From assembly GCA_000467715.1 (NCBI GenBank), contig AJFK01000258.1:1-64000 (forward strand): 64,000 nt of DNA. Reading direction: 5' to 3'. How positions within the stretch are numbered: the first letter of the stretch is position 1; each line of letters starts with the position of its first letter. Made by a program: the position numbers and the translations under genes. Shown here one piece after another: positions 22,545 to 35,117 of this stretch. This stretch comes from Hysterium pulicare CBS 123377 (Eukaryota > Ascomycota > Dothideomycetes > Hysteriales > Hysteriaceae). The notes under the pieces were generated by a model, which saw only the letters and a program-made list of their open reading frames with translations, ran no database searches and was not told where the DNA came from.

Positions 22545-23696
22545 ATGCATAAGTTCATCCGCTCAATACTCTGGGACAGGAAGTCTTTCATGATGCGGGA
22601 AGGGAGTAAAAGAGCCTCTTATGATTTGTTACTGCAGAAAGATTTGCCCCAAAGCGAAACATACGAGATATCAGATGAGAAAGAGCCACAGAGTTCTGAA
22701 CGTTCCCCGTCGCGATGGCCCTTGTTCCTTCATCTTTTCGTATTGGCATCATATACCGCAATTTTCTTAGCGGTAATAATGAAGTATCAACCACCGAAAG
22801 AAAATTGCGTTCAAAAACACTCCGCTTACTGTATGAATTCCAGACCTCCGCCATAAAGTGCTTCTGCTAGAAGTTCAATGACTGATGTCGTTGACAGCGC
22901 CTGCAAATGAGGCAGTAAGCGATGATTATCAGACTATACGATGGAATCACTCGATGCTCCATCCATCACCATGGAGAGGACCACCGTCACCTGCAGTGGA
23001 TGCAGCATGGCAGAAATATACCAATTGTAAGGAACTCCCCATAATTGCAGAGAAATATGCTAATGTGTCCGAATAGTGAGTGCGATGGTGATATCCGAAG
23101 ACATTGTTCTGCGGATAAATGCCTCTCGTGTTTCTGTAAAGGTGCCCCCAGAGGTCGGTGATGGTCATATTGCGCATCTTGAGTTCTTTCATCAGCTCCA
23201 CTGCCTGGTGAGTCTATTGTACTTGCTGGAGTTTGCTTAAGTTTTGATAGCTGATCAACTAAATAGTATCTCTTATGGCAAAACACATATCCGGAGTACT
23301 ACGATGAAGAAGCAAGAATGTCACATGAAGCAAGAGATATATGGCACGAGCATCTGGGTAAGTAACTCATGACCAGTAAAGCCCAAGTACAGACTGACCA
23401 TACTGTTCGAAGACCACTGTACAGAAACACTCCGAACAATGATTATGTGCCATGCGGATACGACTGTGGTGACGTACAACTGGATTAAAGGAAGGAAGTG
23501 GCCGCACCCAAACTATAATATCGAGCACAAGTGTCGCAACTTCGACGCAGTATACCAGTGGGCATATGATCATCAAGTAGACCCACCACCTGGTTATGAG
23601 CGGTTCGGTAGACCTACAAATAGGGAGTTATACAATGAATTTCTTGAGGCGCCGTTCGATCCACTTGATAGAGGGATGCTCAAGGGAGGCTCGTAG
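22545..23696 (+). CDS. UstYa-like (DUF3328) oxidase
   Basis: Five exons (22545-22830, 22898-23026, 23077-23207, 23267-23357, 23413-23696) give 306 residues. UstYa-family proteins carry out oxidative cyclisation or related oxidations in ustiloxin, asperipin, phomopsin and cyclochlorotine pathways. Seen: a cytoplasmic N terminus, one membrane helix (WPLFLHLFVLASYTAIFLAV, about 58-77), then SPANEAV, and the two diagnostic HxxHC motifs: HQLHC at about 177-181 (end of exon 3) and HLDHC at about 211-215 (spanning the exon 4/5 junction). The end of the protein has the usual DTTVVTYNW and HKCRNFDAVYQWA segments. All introns are in phase. ATG 22545 is the first in frame; a second ATG at 22590 would also keep the helix. 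Adjacency to a repeat-bearing precursor strongly supports a RiPP role. Confidence 0.88.
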
Positions 23697-23811
23697 ATGT
23701 TAGCTTCAATACAGAGATTCGAAATGAATACCTGCTCGTTTGACCACTTCAACTTATCTTAAGTGCTTGGAGATCCCCACGTCAACATTCCTGCTCACCG
23801 CCAAAACTCGC

Positions 23812-24627
23812 TCAAGTAGCCTGAGACTTCTTGGGTCTCTCCATCCAGCGATACCTCAAAGGCCAAGTCTCCTCCAATTCTTTCCATTCCTCGTCAGACT
23901 CCTTCTCACCGCTCTTCACGTCTATGATTGCTTTTGTGGCAAAGCCAAAGTGCTCATAAAGCTGTTGCCCCTCTATCGTAGCCTCAATAAACGCTTCCAC
24001 GTCCATCTCATCCGCTCGGTCGATGCCCCATTGGAGCATCATACTCGCTGCGCCACGACGCCGCTGTTCTGGCAAGGTGACGCAGATGTCAAGCCCTAAG
24101 AAGCAGATTAGCACATAGCCTCGTAAACACTCCAGTAAGTGGCAGAAACATACAGACATGAGGGCATTGGCAACGAGCAGCAGCCTGGCGATAGCGCGTA
24201 TTAATCAGGAATTCAGCATATTCACGAAGTCGTGATCCAGCCGGGAGCCAATCTGCTTCGATCTTAGGTAGTCCCTCGGCGTACGGATTATGGTCGAATA
24301 TCTCCCATTTCGATGCACTGGGTAATATTTCAATTGGATTTCACCCATCACTAATACTCTTATCCTGGAGACTCACCTTATGATTGTCCCGGTGTCAGTA
24401 TCCACCACCTTGATCCAATGCTGGGTGGGGGTCTCTTTCCACTCTTTCAGATAGCGCTCTGCTGTATCTATCTCGCCTTGAGCACGGGGTGTGGGTGAGT
24501 CGTGACCGAGGCCCGGCAGGCAGAGGTCTACAAATGGATCATGCGGATCGGCATTGGCGGCATAAATAACCGGGATAATAGCTTCAATATCGGAATGGGT
24601 GGCTGGGTGAAGTTGCAATGGCATCAT
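23812..24627 (-). CDS. GNAT-family acetyltransferase
   Basis: Three exons on the minus strand (24377-24627, 24154-24317, 23812-24095) give 232 residues. The protein matches the common fungal GNAT N-acetyltransferase type, which moves an acetyl group from acetyl-CoA to an amine. The N terminus (LQLHPATHSDIEAIIPVIYAA) is the usual first strand and helix; the CoA-binding motif is EQRRRGAASMML at about 148-159, followed by EAFIEATIEGQQLYEHFGF. Exons rejoin as HVWLDICVTLP, a normal strand 4. Two ATGs lie together at the start (MMPLQL). It converges with the UstYa-like gene with only 115 bases between stops. It may belong to the same cluster, but such GNATs are also common as isolated genes. Confidence 0.85.
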
Positions 24628-25648
24628 GAAAGAGGAATAGTAAGATTTTCTCTTTGAAGTAATCGACTTTGAGTCGTGTGCTTGGAGGTAATTTTCGAGA
24701 TTAGTCTTTCACTGGCTGCAGCTGCCAACGAGTACGGCACGGTCCGCTACGCCACGCGGCGCTTTGCTAGTTGTGGGCCCTTAAAGCTTATACTAGGCCG
24801 TCGGACCAGGTATGAACAATTGTGGTGCCTTGAAGTCGGGTCAGCATGAATGGCATGCCGCATAAGCAACATGCCAGCTGCCAGGTAGAGAGATAACTCG
24901 ATGCAGTCCGGCCCGTGCACTATTGAAGCAACACAAGAAATGAGCTGAAGATTGATTAACTCGTGTTACACGGCAGTCGGAGAACAACTGGTTTAAGAAC
25001 TTTGTGGGCTGTCATGCTGTTCTGCATAAACATATACGATTTTAGCCCCCACCTTGATGTTGAACGAGCACTGCTTGGAGCATCACAGTTCACTACGGGA
25101 CATGCATCCGGCAGGTTTCATTGGAAAGTAGCTGGGGAAAAATCGATAGAGCAGGCAACAACTTCTTCGTACCACCTAGTTCGGACTCCGACCTAAGGCC
25201 ACGCATACAGTAATAGAACCGTTGGATATCATCTTAGCTCTCAACAACTCGGCGAGTATGTACGGGACAGGGTGCCTTTCTTGCCCCTACCTGATTACTC
25301 GAAAGGGTTGCGCGTAATACTATGCTTCGAGATTTGATTATTGCCTGATACCCCTGTAGGCTGCACAATCGACCAGTCCGCGCGGTCGAAGTGAGGTAAA
25401 TATATGTCAGATTGTATAGGATGACCATTCGACTAGTATTCTAGTCTAGTCGCCCCTGATATCGTGATCGCCGTCGTCTCACACGTCTTAAGGTAGTAAA
25501 ATTGCACGGCAGCTATTACGGCCAATCACCTAAGTGGAATGAGATCTGGGAAAGAAAGAGGGCAAAATCAACCGAACGTTCATTAATATAGTTGAATGCT
25601 GAGGATCGCATCTAGACGAGAAACCAGTATATGCCACCATTACCCATC
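24628..25648. other. Intergenic, no gene seen
   Basis: About 1 kb with short unconvincing ORFs on both strands. It should hold the GNAT promoter and the receptor-like gene 3' UTR. Confidence 0.5.
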
Positions 25649-26887
25649 CTAAACTTGATTCGGAGTCTGCTCCCTGATAATCAGTTCATCTCTATCGGAA
25701 TGATTCGAAGCTCCGTCCCCATTTTTAAGCCGGATTGTTGAGACTGTCGGCACCTTGAAAGAATTGCTGCTCGACTTCTTCCCCTTACTCGACTCCGATC
25801 CCGCGTTACTACCTTTACTCATCCCCGTGACCAGCGAAATGTCGTGGTTTGGGCCCAGCCTGCCAGTTTCAAGGCTCTCAAAGAACGGTTTCAGGAAGGG
25901 GATGCATGCAGTAATGATGCTGAGCCCCTGTGCAACCTCCGTACAGAGGACGAAGATCCAGAAGTCATAGACTGGTCGAAGAGAGGCTTTGGTATGAGAG
26001 AGATAGACTAGACGGCACACGGTAGCAGCGATTGAGCTGGAGGAATTAGCATACGCCTCGTCTTTTCATCGGTCTACTTACCAGACACGTGTAGCAAAAA
26101 CACCCGCCACAATGACCTTGATTCTCCGAGTCATTTGCAAGTTCCATACAAGGACGAATGGAAACCCCACGATGAAAGCGTCGGTCACTATATCGAATGC
26201 ACCAAAGAGCTGCCATAGGATAGTCTTTGGGCGGTCAATCAGCACACGATCATTCTGTGTGGGATAGTATGACACTTGCCTTGTTAAAACACTGCTTCCC
26301 TAAAACAGCCCAGCGGATGTGAGAGCATTGAAGCGCTGCGGCGACTTCAAATGTAAATAAAAAAGAACCTAAGATGGCCATAACAACCACAATCAGCAGC
26401 TTGTGCTGGCTGACGGCAGTGATCCGATGGAGAGAAAACAACACCGAGAACTTTGCTAGACAGACAGTAGGTATATACAGCAGTTCCGCAGCATAGAAAG
26501 ACTGTAGACACTTTTAGCCCAGCAATATACGGCTGGAGGCGCCCGACACTCACTTTCTGGAAACGAATAAAGGTGTCGTTCGGTGCCGTGAGGATATCAG
26601 GTTGACCAGCCCTGGCTTGTATGAATGTGCTAATGGTCTGTCCAATGCCAACTACCTTTTACTGGTCAGCGAGAAAATCAGAAGTGGAGGATAATGGCGT
26701 TCACCGTTGCGCCAACCACTAGTCCGTCGTCCATTCCAAACCCTCTCCTCATCGAGAATTTCGTAGCCAGACGAGTCGCAGTGGCTGTTGTAAAGCTTGC
26801 AGCCAAGAGCCATGTCACCACGCTCACAATTTGAGGGGAGTTGATGACTGGATTTGGCGACGGAGGAGGTTGACTAGCGCTGTTCAT
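25649..26887 (-). CDS. Seven-helix rhodopsin-domain membrane protein with a probable GC-AG intron
   Basis: Five exons on the minus strand (26705-26887, 26554-26655, 26280-26501, 26082-26224, 25649-26036) give 345 residues. Same broad family as the gene at 5.8 kb but only distantly similar. Seen: helix 1 VVTWLLAASFTTATATR, GFGMDDGLVVGATVVGIGQT, FYAAELLYIPTVCLAKFSVL for helix 3, CSHIRW, FDIVTDAFIVGFPFVLVW for helix 5, TRVCSIAATVCRL and ASLRPVYDFWIFVLCTE in helices 6-7, then a Ser/Lys-rich tail. The third intron (26225-26279) begins GC in the context AAG|GCAAGTG; no GT donor there gives an open frame. The start ATG follows an upstream in-frame TTG. Signalling role is unknown; PTH11-like function is only a possibility. 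Confidence 0.82.
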
Positions 26888-27701
26888 TCCCTTAACTTTG
26901 AACAATTCAATCAGAAGCTCATGAGGATGAGGCTAGCCCCAGTTGTAGTGAAGCACTTATAGACAGAAAAAAATGCCACTTCAGAGAGTGAGAGTTCCAT
27001 TATGTGTACCGGGTTTACATGGAAGGTTGGCCGGGTTATGGTTCGGAGTTGCTCGAGCCAATTGACGATTTGATATATATTAAGTGTTCTCGCCCCAAGT
27101 CAGGGATGCAAAAGTTGGTTGAATCAATCAGCATAATGCAATCCCCGTAGCAATAACTACGACTAACGCCTTTCGGTGTAGGTTCGTGGAACACAATGAG
27201 ACGCCTGAGTGTTGAAATAGGAAGCCCATCTGTAAGTGTAACCATTGTGATAAGGACGAACATGCTGACTGGTGAAGGTCGAATGCGGAGACTAGGGGAG
27301 AATCTATCCACCATGGTGCATCTCCAGGGATAAGAATCCGTCGTATGTAGGTGCGCCAATTCGGTCCGGTCCGTGTAACCTTGCTCGGTATTCACATGAA
27401 CTTGGCCTCTCAGCACTTCGTATCCCGCGAGGGGGTTGCGTCTAGAAAAAACATTACTCTCCTTTAGACTCGCCTAATCTTCTAGACAAGGCATCCAGTA
27501 ATAAGTCGTGAAGTCTGCTCAGCTGCAATATATTTTCCTTGGGATTCGCAACTGTCTCTCTTCATTCGAGCCGCACTTTTGCAATTGATCAGCGCCTCCA
27601 AGTCTACTGCTCCATTCTTCAATTGCCTTATACACATCTTAAACCCCCCGGTATTGCTTGCGACTGTCACATGTTCGTTTATTTCAAGTCTCGCTTCGGC
27701 A
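26888..27701. other. Divergent intergenic region
   Basis: About 810 bases between the start codons of the minus-strand receptor-like gene and the plus-strand permease. It should hold both promoters. Short ORFs here lack motifs. Confidence 0.5.
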
Positions 27702-28035
27702 ATGAAAGACTACTATTCCATGCAAGAGCTCAAGATGTCTGGAAAAGTCGAAGCTGATGATGTGAACGGCGAACCGACGCGACAAGAATTATCCCGGGAC
27801 TTCGATAAACATGAACTGGCGACGATTGGCAAGAAGCAGGTTCTCAAGCGCAGATTCGGCTTCATGTCTATGCTTGGCTTCTCCTGTACACTGATGGCAA
27901 CCTGGGCGGGTCTTCTAACCTATTTCTCCCAGTCTCTCGCAAACGGAGGCTCAGCCGGTACCGTCTACGGGTTCATCTTTTGCTGGATAGGCGTTGCTTG
28001 TGTCATCTGCTGTCTTTGCGAAATGGCTTCCATGG

Positions 28036-28044
28036 CACCTACTG
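28036..28044 (+). repeat. 9-base direct repeat, left copy
   Basis: CACCTACTG, identical to the copy at 28244-28252. It lies at the point where the permease frame is broken. Confidence 0.85.
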
Positions 28045-28243
28045 TTGGAACAGTCCACCAAACCGAGACAATCTGATTGTAGAGGCAGGTCACCTGCATT
28101 AGTAAATAATTGTAACTAATTGTTTATGCACGTGTATAGCACGTAGGTTTATTCTTTTATAATAGCAATCATTATTATTTAGTATTTAGGTAGGGCTTAG
28201 AGCCACAATAGATTTTTAATCAATTCACTGTCTTCAGCAATTT
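28045..28243. mobile_element. 199-base non-coding insertion flanked by 9-base target duplication
   Basis: AT-rich block without coding potential inserted between two copies of CACCTACTG. Removing the block plus one repeat copy restores the permease frame and its conserved motif exactly. A 13-base palindrome (GCAGGTCACCTGC) lies near its left end at about 28084-28096. I see no convincing terminal inverted repeats, so the element class is unknown; 9-base duplications are typical of Mutator-like elements and possible for others. Confidence 0.6.
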
Positions 28244-28252
28244 CACCTACTG
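28244..28252 (+). repeat. 9-base direct repeat, right copy
   Basis: CACCTACTG, identical to the left copy at 28036-28044. It is followed directly by the continuation of the permease coding sequence. Confidence 0.85.
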
Positions 28253-29597
28253 CTGGTGGACAATACCATTACGTGGCCATGCTGGCACCGTCGTCTTGTC
28301 AGCGAATCTTGAGCTATATTGCTGGATGGGCGACCGTCACTTCCTGGCAAGCTGCAGTCGCCGGTGTTGTCCTTCCTGACGCGACGATGGTTCAAGGGCT
28401 CATCATTCTCAACAATCCGAGTTACGTACCTCAAAGATGGCATGCGACATTGCTCTGCTATGCGTTCCTTCTACTCGCATTGTTCGTCAACACATATCTC
28501 AGCAAATACCTCGCTAAGATTGAAGGCGTAATCCTTGTTCTATATATCATCGGCTTTCTCGGAATTGTGATAGCGTTAACTTCTTTGGCCACCCATGTTC
28601 CAGCAACGCAGGTTTTTACGTCTTGGAACAATGAAGGCGGTTGGTCTTCAATGAGTTTGGCATGGTTCGTCGGCCTCAGCACTTTTGCTGGTGCTTTTGC
28701 CGGGGCAGATGGCGCCACTCATATGGCGGAGGAGATCCACAACGCTTCGACGGTGGTACCCCGATCAATGCTCACATCCGTGGTCCTAAATGGTTTATTT
28801 GGCTTTAGTGCTCTTATGGCTCTACTGTTCAGCCTTAACGACGTTGAGAATGCCCTGGCGTGTCCCACGGGCTACCCTTTCATGTACATTTTCCAGGCCG
28901 CAGCGGGCGTTCGTGGCGCTACTGTCATGTCATGCTGCATTATCTGCCTGGATACATTTGGTACCTGGGCTATCTTAGCCACAGCGTCGCGTCAACTGTG
29001 GGCCTTTTCTCGAGATAGCGGACTCCCGGGCTCGTCCTTCCTGTCGAGGGTAAGTCGTTGCTCGATCGGATATTCTTGAAAGACATTAACATGGGTGATG
29101 GATAGGTCGAACCTCGAACTTCATTGCCCCTCTACTCTATAGGGCTCTCAATAACTATCAATATCTTACTCCCGTTGATCAACATTGGCTCCAGCACCGC
29201 GTTCAATGCTATAATCTCACTACTGGTTAGCAGCTTTTACTTATCATTCATCCTACCATGCTCGCTTCTCTTTTGGCGACGCCTTGATGGAACCATCCAA
29301 ACTCAGAGCGATACCTCAGTGCCTCCTTCCTTCAAGAATACGCCAGGGTCTAGAGTCCTCATGTGGGGTTCATGGAGAATGCCGCCGCTATTGGGTACTC
29401 TCGTCAATGGCGTGGCATGCCTGTATGCGACAATCATATTTATCTTTTCTTACTGGCCTCAGACAACGTCTGTAACACCGGTGACTATGAATTTTAGCAT
29501 TTTGGTCTCCGGTGCGGTCATGCTGTTCTCAATGATATATTATTTTGTACAAGGGCGTAAAACATACCTTGGGCCGACTATTGAGATCGAGGGGTAG

Positions 29598-30114
29598 TTA
29601 AGCTATAGATAGTTAAAATAGTTCATGAGAACGAACCACGTGGGAGTTCAAGAGATGTCACGCTACATTGTGTTGTATTTTTTCGCGCTTACAGAACGCC
29701 GGATTGAAAGGCGGTGCGAATGAGTCGATCTGAAACATTGCGGCGCGAGTCAGTTCAGAGTCGATTACGCCTGATTCTAGGTTTCCAGGGCACAGCATTT
29801 TGGCGTACCATAGGTTCGGATTGTCTCTAACGTGTACTAAGTTGAACAATCGCGTTGTGGTATTCTTCTTATTGGTTGTTAAAGCGTTTGTGAGGTTGTG
29901 GTGTGTGTCTGCCAAGCGCCGGCTCAGAAACTGGTCGATGACCCCTTTTTTGTGAGCCATTTCTCGCTAAAGTCTCTCGAAAAGAACGGCAAGCTTGAAT
30001 GTTTGAGTTCCATCGAGAAGTGTTTCATATACAGTATACATTTTTATATGGGGAAAGTCGAAAAGTAGCCGATTCATATCGATGATACTTTACTCGAAAC
30101 ACCCTCATTTCTCT
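29598..30114. other. Convergent intergenic region
   Basis: About 520 bases between the permease end and the glucoamylase end. A minus-strand ORF at 29658-29960 has no recognisable features. Holds two 3' UTRs. Confidence 0.5.
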
Positions 30115-32128
<2,014 letters not shown>

Positions 32129-35117
32129 GATTGACTAAAAAGGAACAAATGTCATAAGACAGTGGGGAAGTGGAGAATTAAAACTGGCAAGGCAACGGCT
32201 TCTTGGGCATTTGGAACAAGGACCTTCCACGGCTCTTATTATATCATCGAATGGACGTGCAGCGGTTATGCTATCGGACATGTTTCTCACAGTACCTTGC
32301 CATTCTCAGTACAGTTTCCTGTCGACGAGGACAGTTCATTCACCATCATGAGATGAAGGACGCCCAGTTAAAATAGTCTCGGACGCAAGGACGTAGCTTC
32401 GGCGTCGGCTGAGACGACCAAACCAGAAGGTTATGGCCAAGCGAAAGTTCAGTCATGGCCACGAGGTGCGAGAATTCTCTATAGCTGCCCGGTTAAAAGA
32501 ATGATGCGGCGTCTGTCGAGCAACTAATGGGAGGTAGAGACGATGGTGCTCCGGGGCTGCGAGGTAACAGGTGGGACGCGATGCTTTTTAACATGGGAAA
32601 GGCGCCTCTCATTGGCTGAAACAAAGCCACACCCGGGCAGATTGCGGGGAATAATAGATTGCTGCATACCTTCATTTCTCTACTTCAACCTCCGAGGCAC
32701 GCAATCTTCGCTGTCAAGCGCCGATTCCTCTTACCAGGCTCTCGTTCTATCGTCTATAAATGAACCTTGTTCACATCCTCCGCACCTCAATCAAATCGTC
32801 CTGTCTTAAACGCGGAAACAAGCATCGAAACGTACAAGACCGGGACGAGATATATTAATGTGGAGGAAAATGTGGCCGTTTGAACCTGGCTAGACTTCCT
32901 CGCCGTCTGCAATTCTCTCGAAGAGAATGTGTTCTCACATGCTTCGACGTGGAGGGACGTGACGAGGTAGAAATTTAGCCGGTGCTTCTAAAGAAGACAT
33001 TAGCAGCATACTGGATTGAATGGAGTCATAAAGCCATTACCGTCCAGAATACGAATGCCCAGTACTCTTTATTGCGACTCTTACATTTCGCTGTTTAGCC
33101 CACTTCTTCACTCACATGCTCTGCTTCCGTTGCACTGATCACTTAGACTGATAGTTGCCAATGGAACATCCTCTCTTCCCAGAGTTAGCATCCCCTGTGA
33201 TACTCGTGCCATTGGGCCAGATTGGGTTGCAAGAATTATTCGCCCAAATGGGATAATTGATGCTGATAGGATTTTCCGCCTGGAATTTCGAAGTAAACCA
33301 ATTTGATCGGACCTGTTGACGCAGCGTTTCATTTTAATTGGGTTTGGACGGATAGCATACAGAGCCAGGAGGGATGCCACGAATCAGTTGCCCTGAGAGT
33401 GTGGTGTTTAGGGTTTCCCAATCAACATCACTCGGCCAACAACCAGAGTTAAGAGTCTGTGAAGACGTGTGAGGAAATGGATATTGATGTCTGGGAACAC
33501 GGAACATACACATTTACAGTTAGGAGATGGCCTCGTAAGACCAGGGCTAAGCCCGGAAAGCGTCAGCAGAGTAGAATAACAATATGGAAATAACATCTTC
33601 GGAGCATTGAGAGGAAATGTAACAGCTTGAGATTGAGGCCTCCATAGGATTTCGTCCACTTATATAAATATCCAGCCGCTTTTAAAACGAAAAATGATGC
33701 CTCGCGCTAAATGGAGCTCAAAGCGTCGAGCAAATGTAGGGAGCAGAGAAAGTAATTGAACAGTTCGTTTGAGTTTTGCGACAAGTACGAAGAAGAATGA
33801 GCCTTGCACGTGCTTAGTCTGTAGTACTTCGTCAGTCGCTGATTACATTGTCCAATAATCGGATATGAACACAAGGGGCTGTGTCTTTCATCGGATAATG
33901 CACGCGAGGAATCCGAGGTGCGGGAGGTTCAGCCACAGACAGCCGGACTAGTTCATAAACATCGTGAGGCTGACTCGTTGCACTTTCTTTGAGACATGAA
34001 AACCACGCAAATGAAGGGGAATAAGCCCATGTGGACGCAGTTAGATGTAGTGGATAATGCTCATAGCAGCTAAACCACTTTGATACGTAACGCAGAGAGC
34101 ACAGGACACACCTAGGTATACGTTGACTGAGGCTCCGGGAAATGGAAACTGGGGCTTCATGTACCCTTGTACCGAGATACGCTATGCCTGTCAATCATCC
34201 GGGTGATGTGGGAGGTGGGAGGTTGACGGGAAACGATAGACGGGCCGATCTGATCAGCACGTGACTTGACAAAACCTGCCACGCGGCATTCAAACTTCTC
34301 CACAAAGCTTGTTCAACAGGTTACCGAGGCCGGATCTTGTCTGCACATGGCTGGAACGGTGGGGAAGCTAATCATGGCATGTGCAAGTTGGAGAAGTGCT
34401 TCACCTCGCGGTGCAAAGCTCAAATTGGGGTTGGCGCAAACGGGGGCAAGTCTGGCAGCCATGTCTCCATGTCTCCATGTCTCTGGGTCGGGGATCTTTC
34501 CCTAGGCTTCTTCTCCTCTTCCTTGGGACTTCTGTTTGCAGTGTAGATGGAAGCCCAAGTCGTTCAGACTGGTCAAGGAAAGCGACAGAGCCGTGATAAC
34601 AATTGCCGAAGATCTGGATACTTGGCTCCCATATCGGCACTTCAGCTTCGCCAAAATCATTCTTAACTTGTATCGATCTTCGAAATAGTCTTCTTGTGGT
34701 GGCTTTCTCTAACTTCTTTCCTCTTGAGCGCATCACGTGGCCTAAGATATTGATGTTCGGCAGTTGAAACTTGACGCCCCCAGCTTTTGCCGGTGTAAGC
34801 GCTTTGTACTGCCCCAGCATTATCCTCCATCTCCAGGAACTCGGGTCTGCCAGTAGTTCCAGCCCCATGGAGAATCAAATCAGATGGGCCAATTGAAGGT
34901 CAGAAGCCCCACTGCATCTTAAATGTATCGCCGAGTTGATGCGCTTGTGCCGTCCACGGAATGCAACCACTGGGGTTTCGGACCTTATGATGCGTGGAAG
35001 TATTTGAGTACATCGACGCCCTGCTTTTGAGCTTCCTTCCCGCTTCATATTTGTCCATTCAAGGCCATCTCTCCTGCCGAGTCTCCGTTGCTTCTCGTGT
35101 CTTAATATCGACTTACT
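32129..35117. other. Gene-poor stretch, no supported gene
   Basis: About 3 kb with only short ORFs lacking motifs or splice partners, many mirrored on both strands. A short tandem repeat is at 34461-34482. The ends should contain the glucoamylase promoter and the promoter of the MFS gene at 35118. Confidence 0.5.
34461..34482. repeat. Short tandem repeat (CATGTCTC units)
   Basis: About three copies of ATGTCTCC in non-coding sequence. Confidence 0.6.

Larger units (their letters stand above)
27702..29597 (+). pseudogene. APC-superfamily amino-acid/choline permease interrupted by a 199-base insertion
   Basis: Coding segments 27702-28044, 28253-29049 and 29106-29597 together would encode 543 residues, a normal length for fungal GABA/choline-type permeases of the APC superfamily. 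Seen: LKRRFGFMSMLGFSC near the N terminus, FCEMASMAPT-type helix (here LCEMASMAPT), then AGGQYHYVAMLAP, GWATVTSWQA, STFAGAFAGADGATHMAEEI, VPRSMLTSVVLN and SRQLWAFSRDSGLPG. The ordinary GT-AG intron is 29050-29105. Between the first two segments a 199-base block plus a repeated CACCTACTG splits the conserved APTAGGQ motif, and the frame then meets a TGA at 28074. No canonical splice restores the family motif. The gene is probably broken, unless a poor splice that adds about 16 residues is used. Confidence 0.75.

Noticed and set aside
28045-28243. The block as an ordinary spliceosomal intron
   Set aside because: No GT-AG pair inside it rejoins APT to AGGQ in frame, and the perfect 9-base flanking duplication is characteristic of insertion rather than of an old intron.
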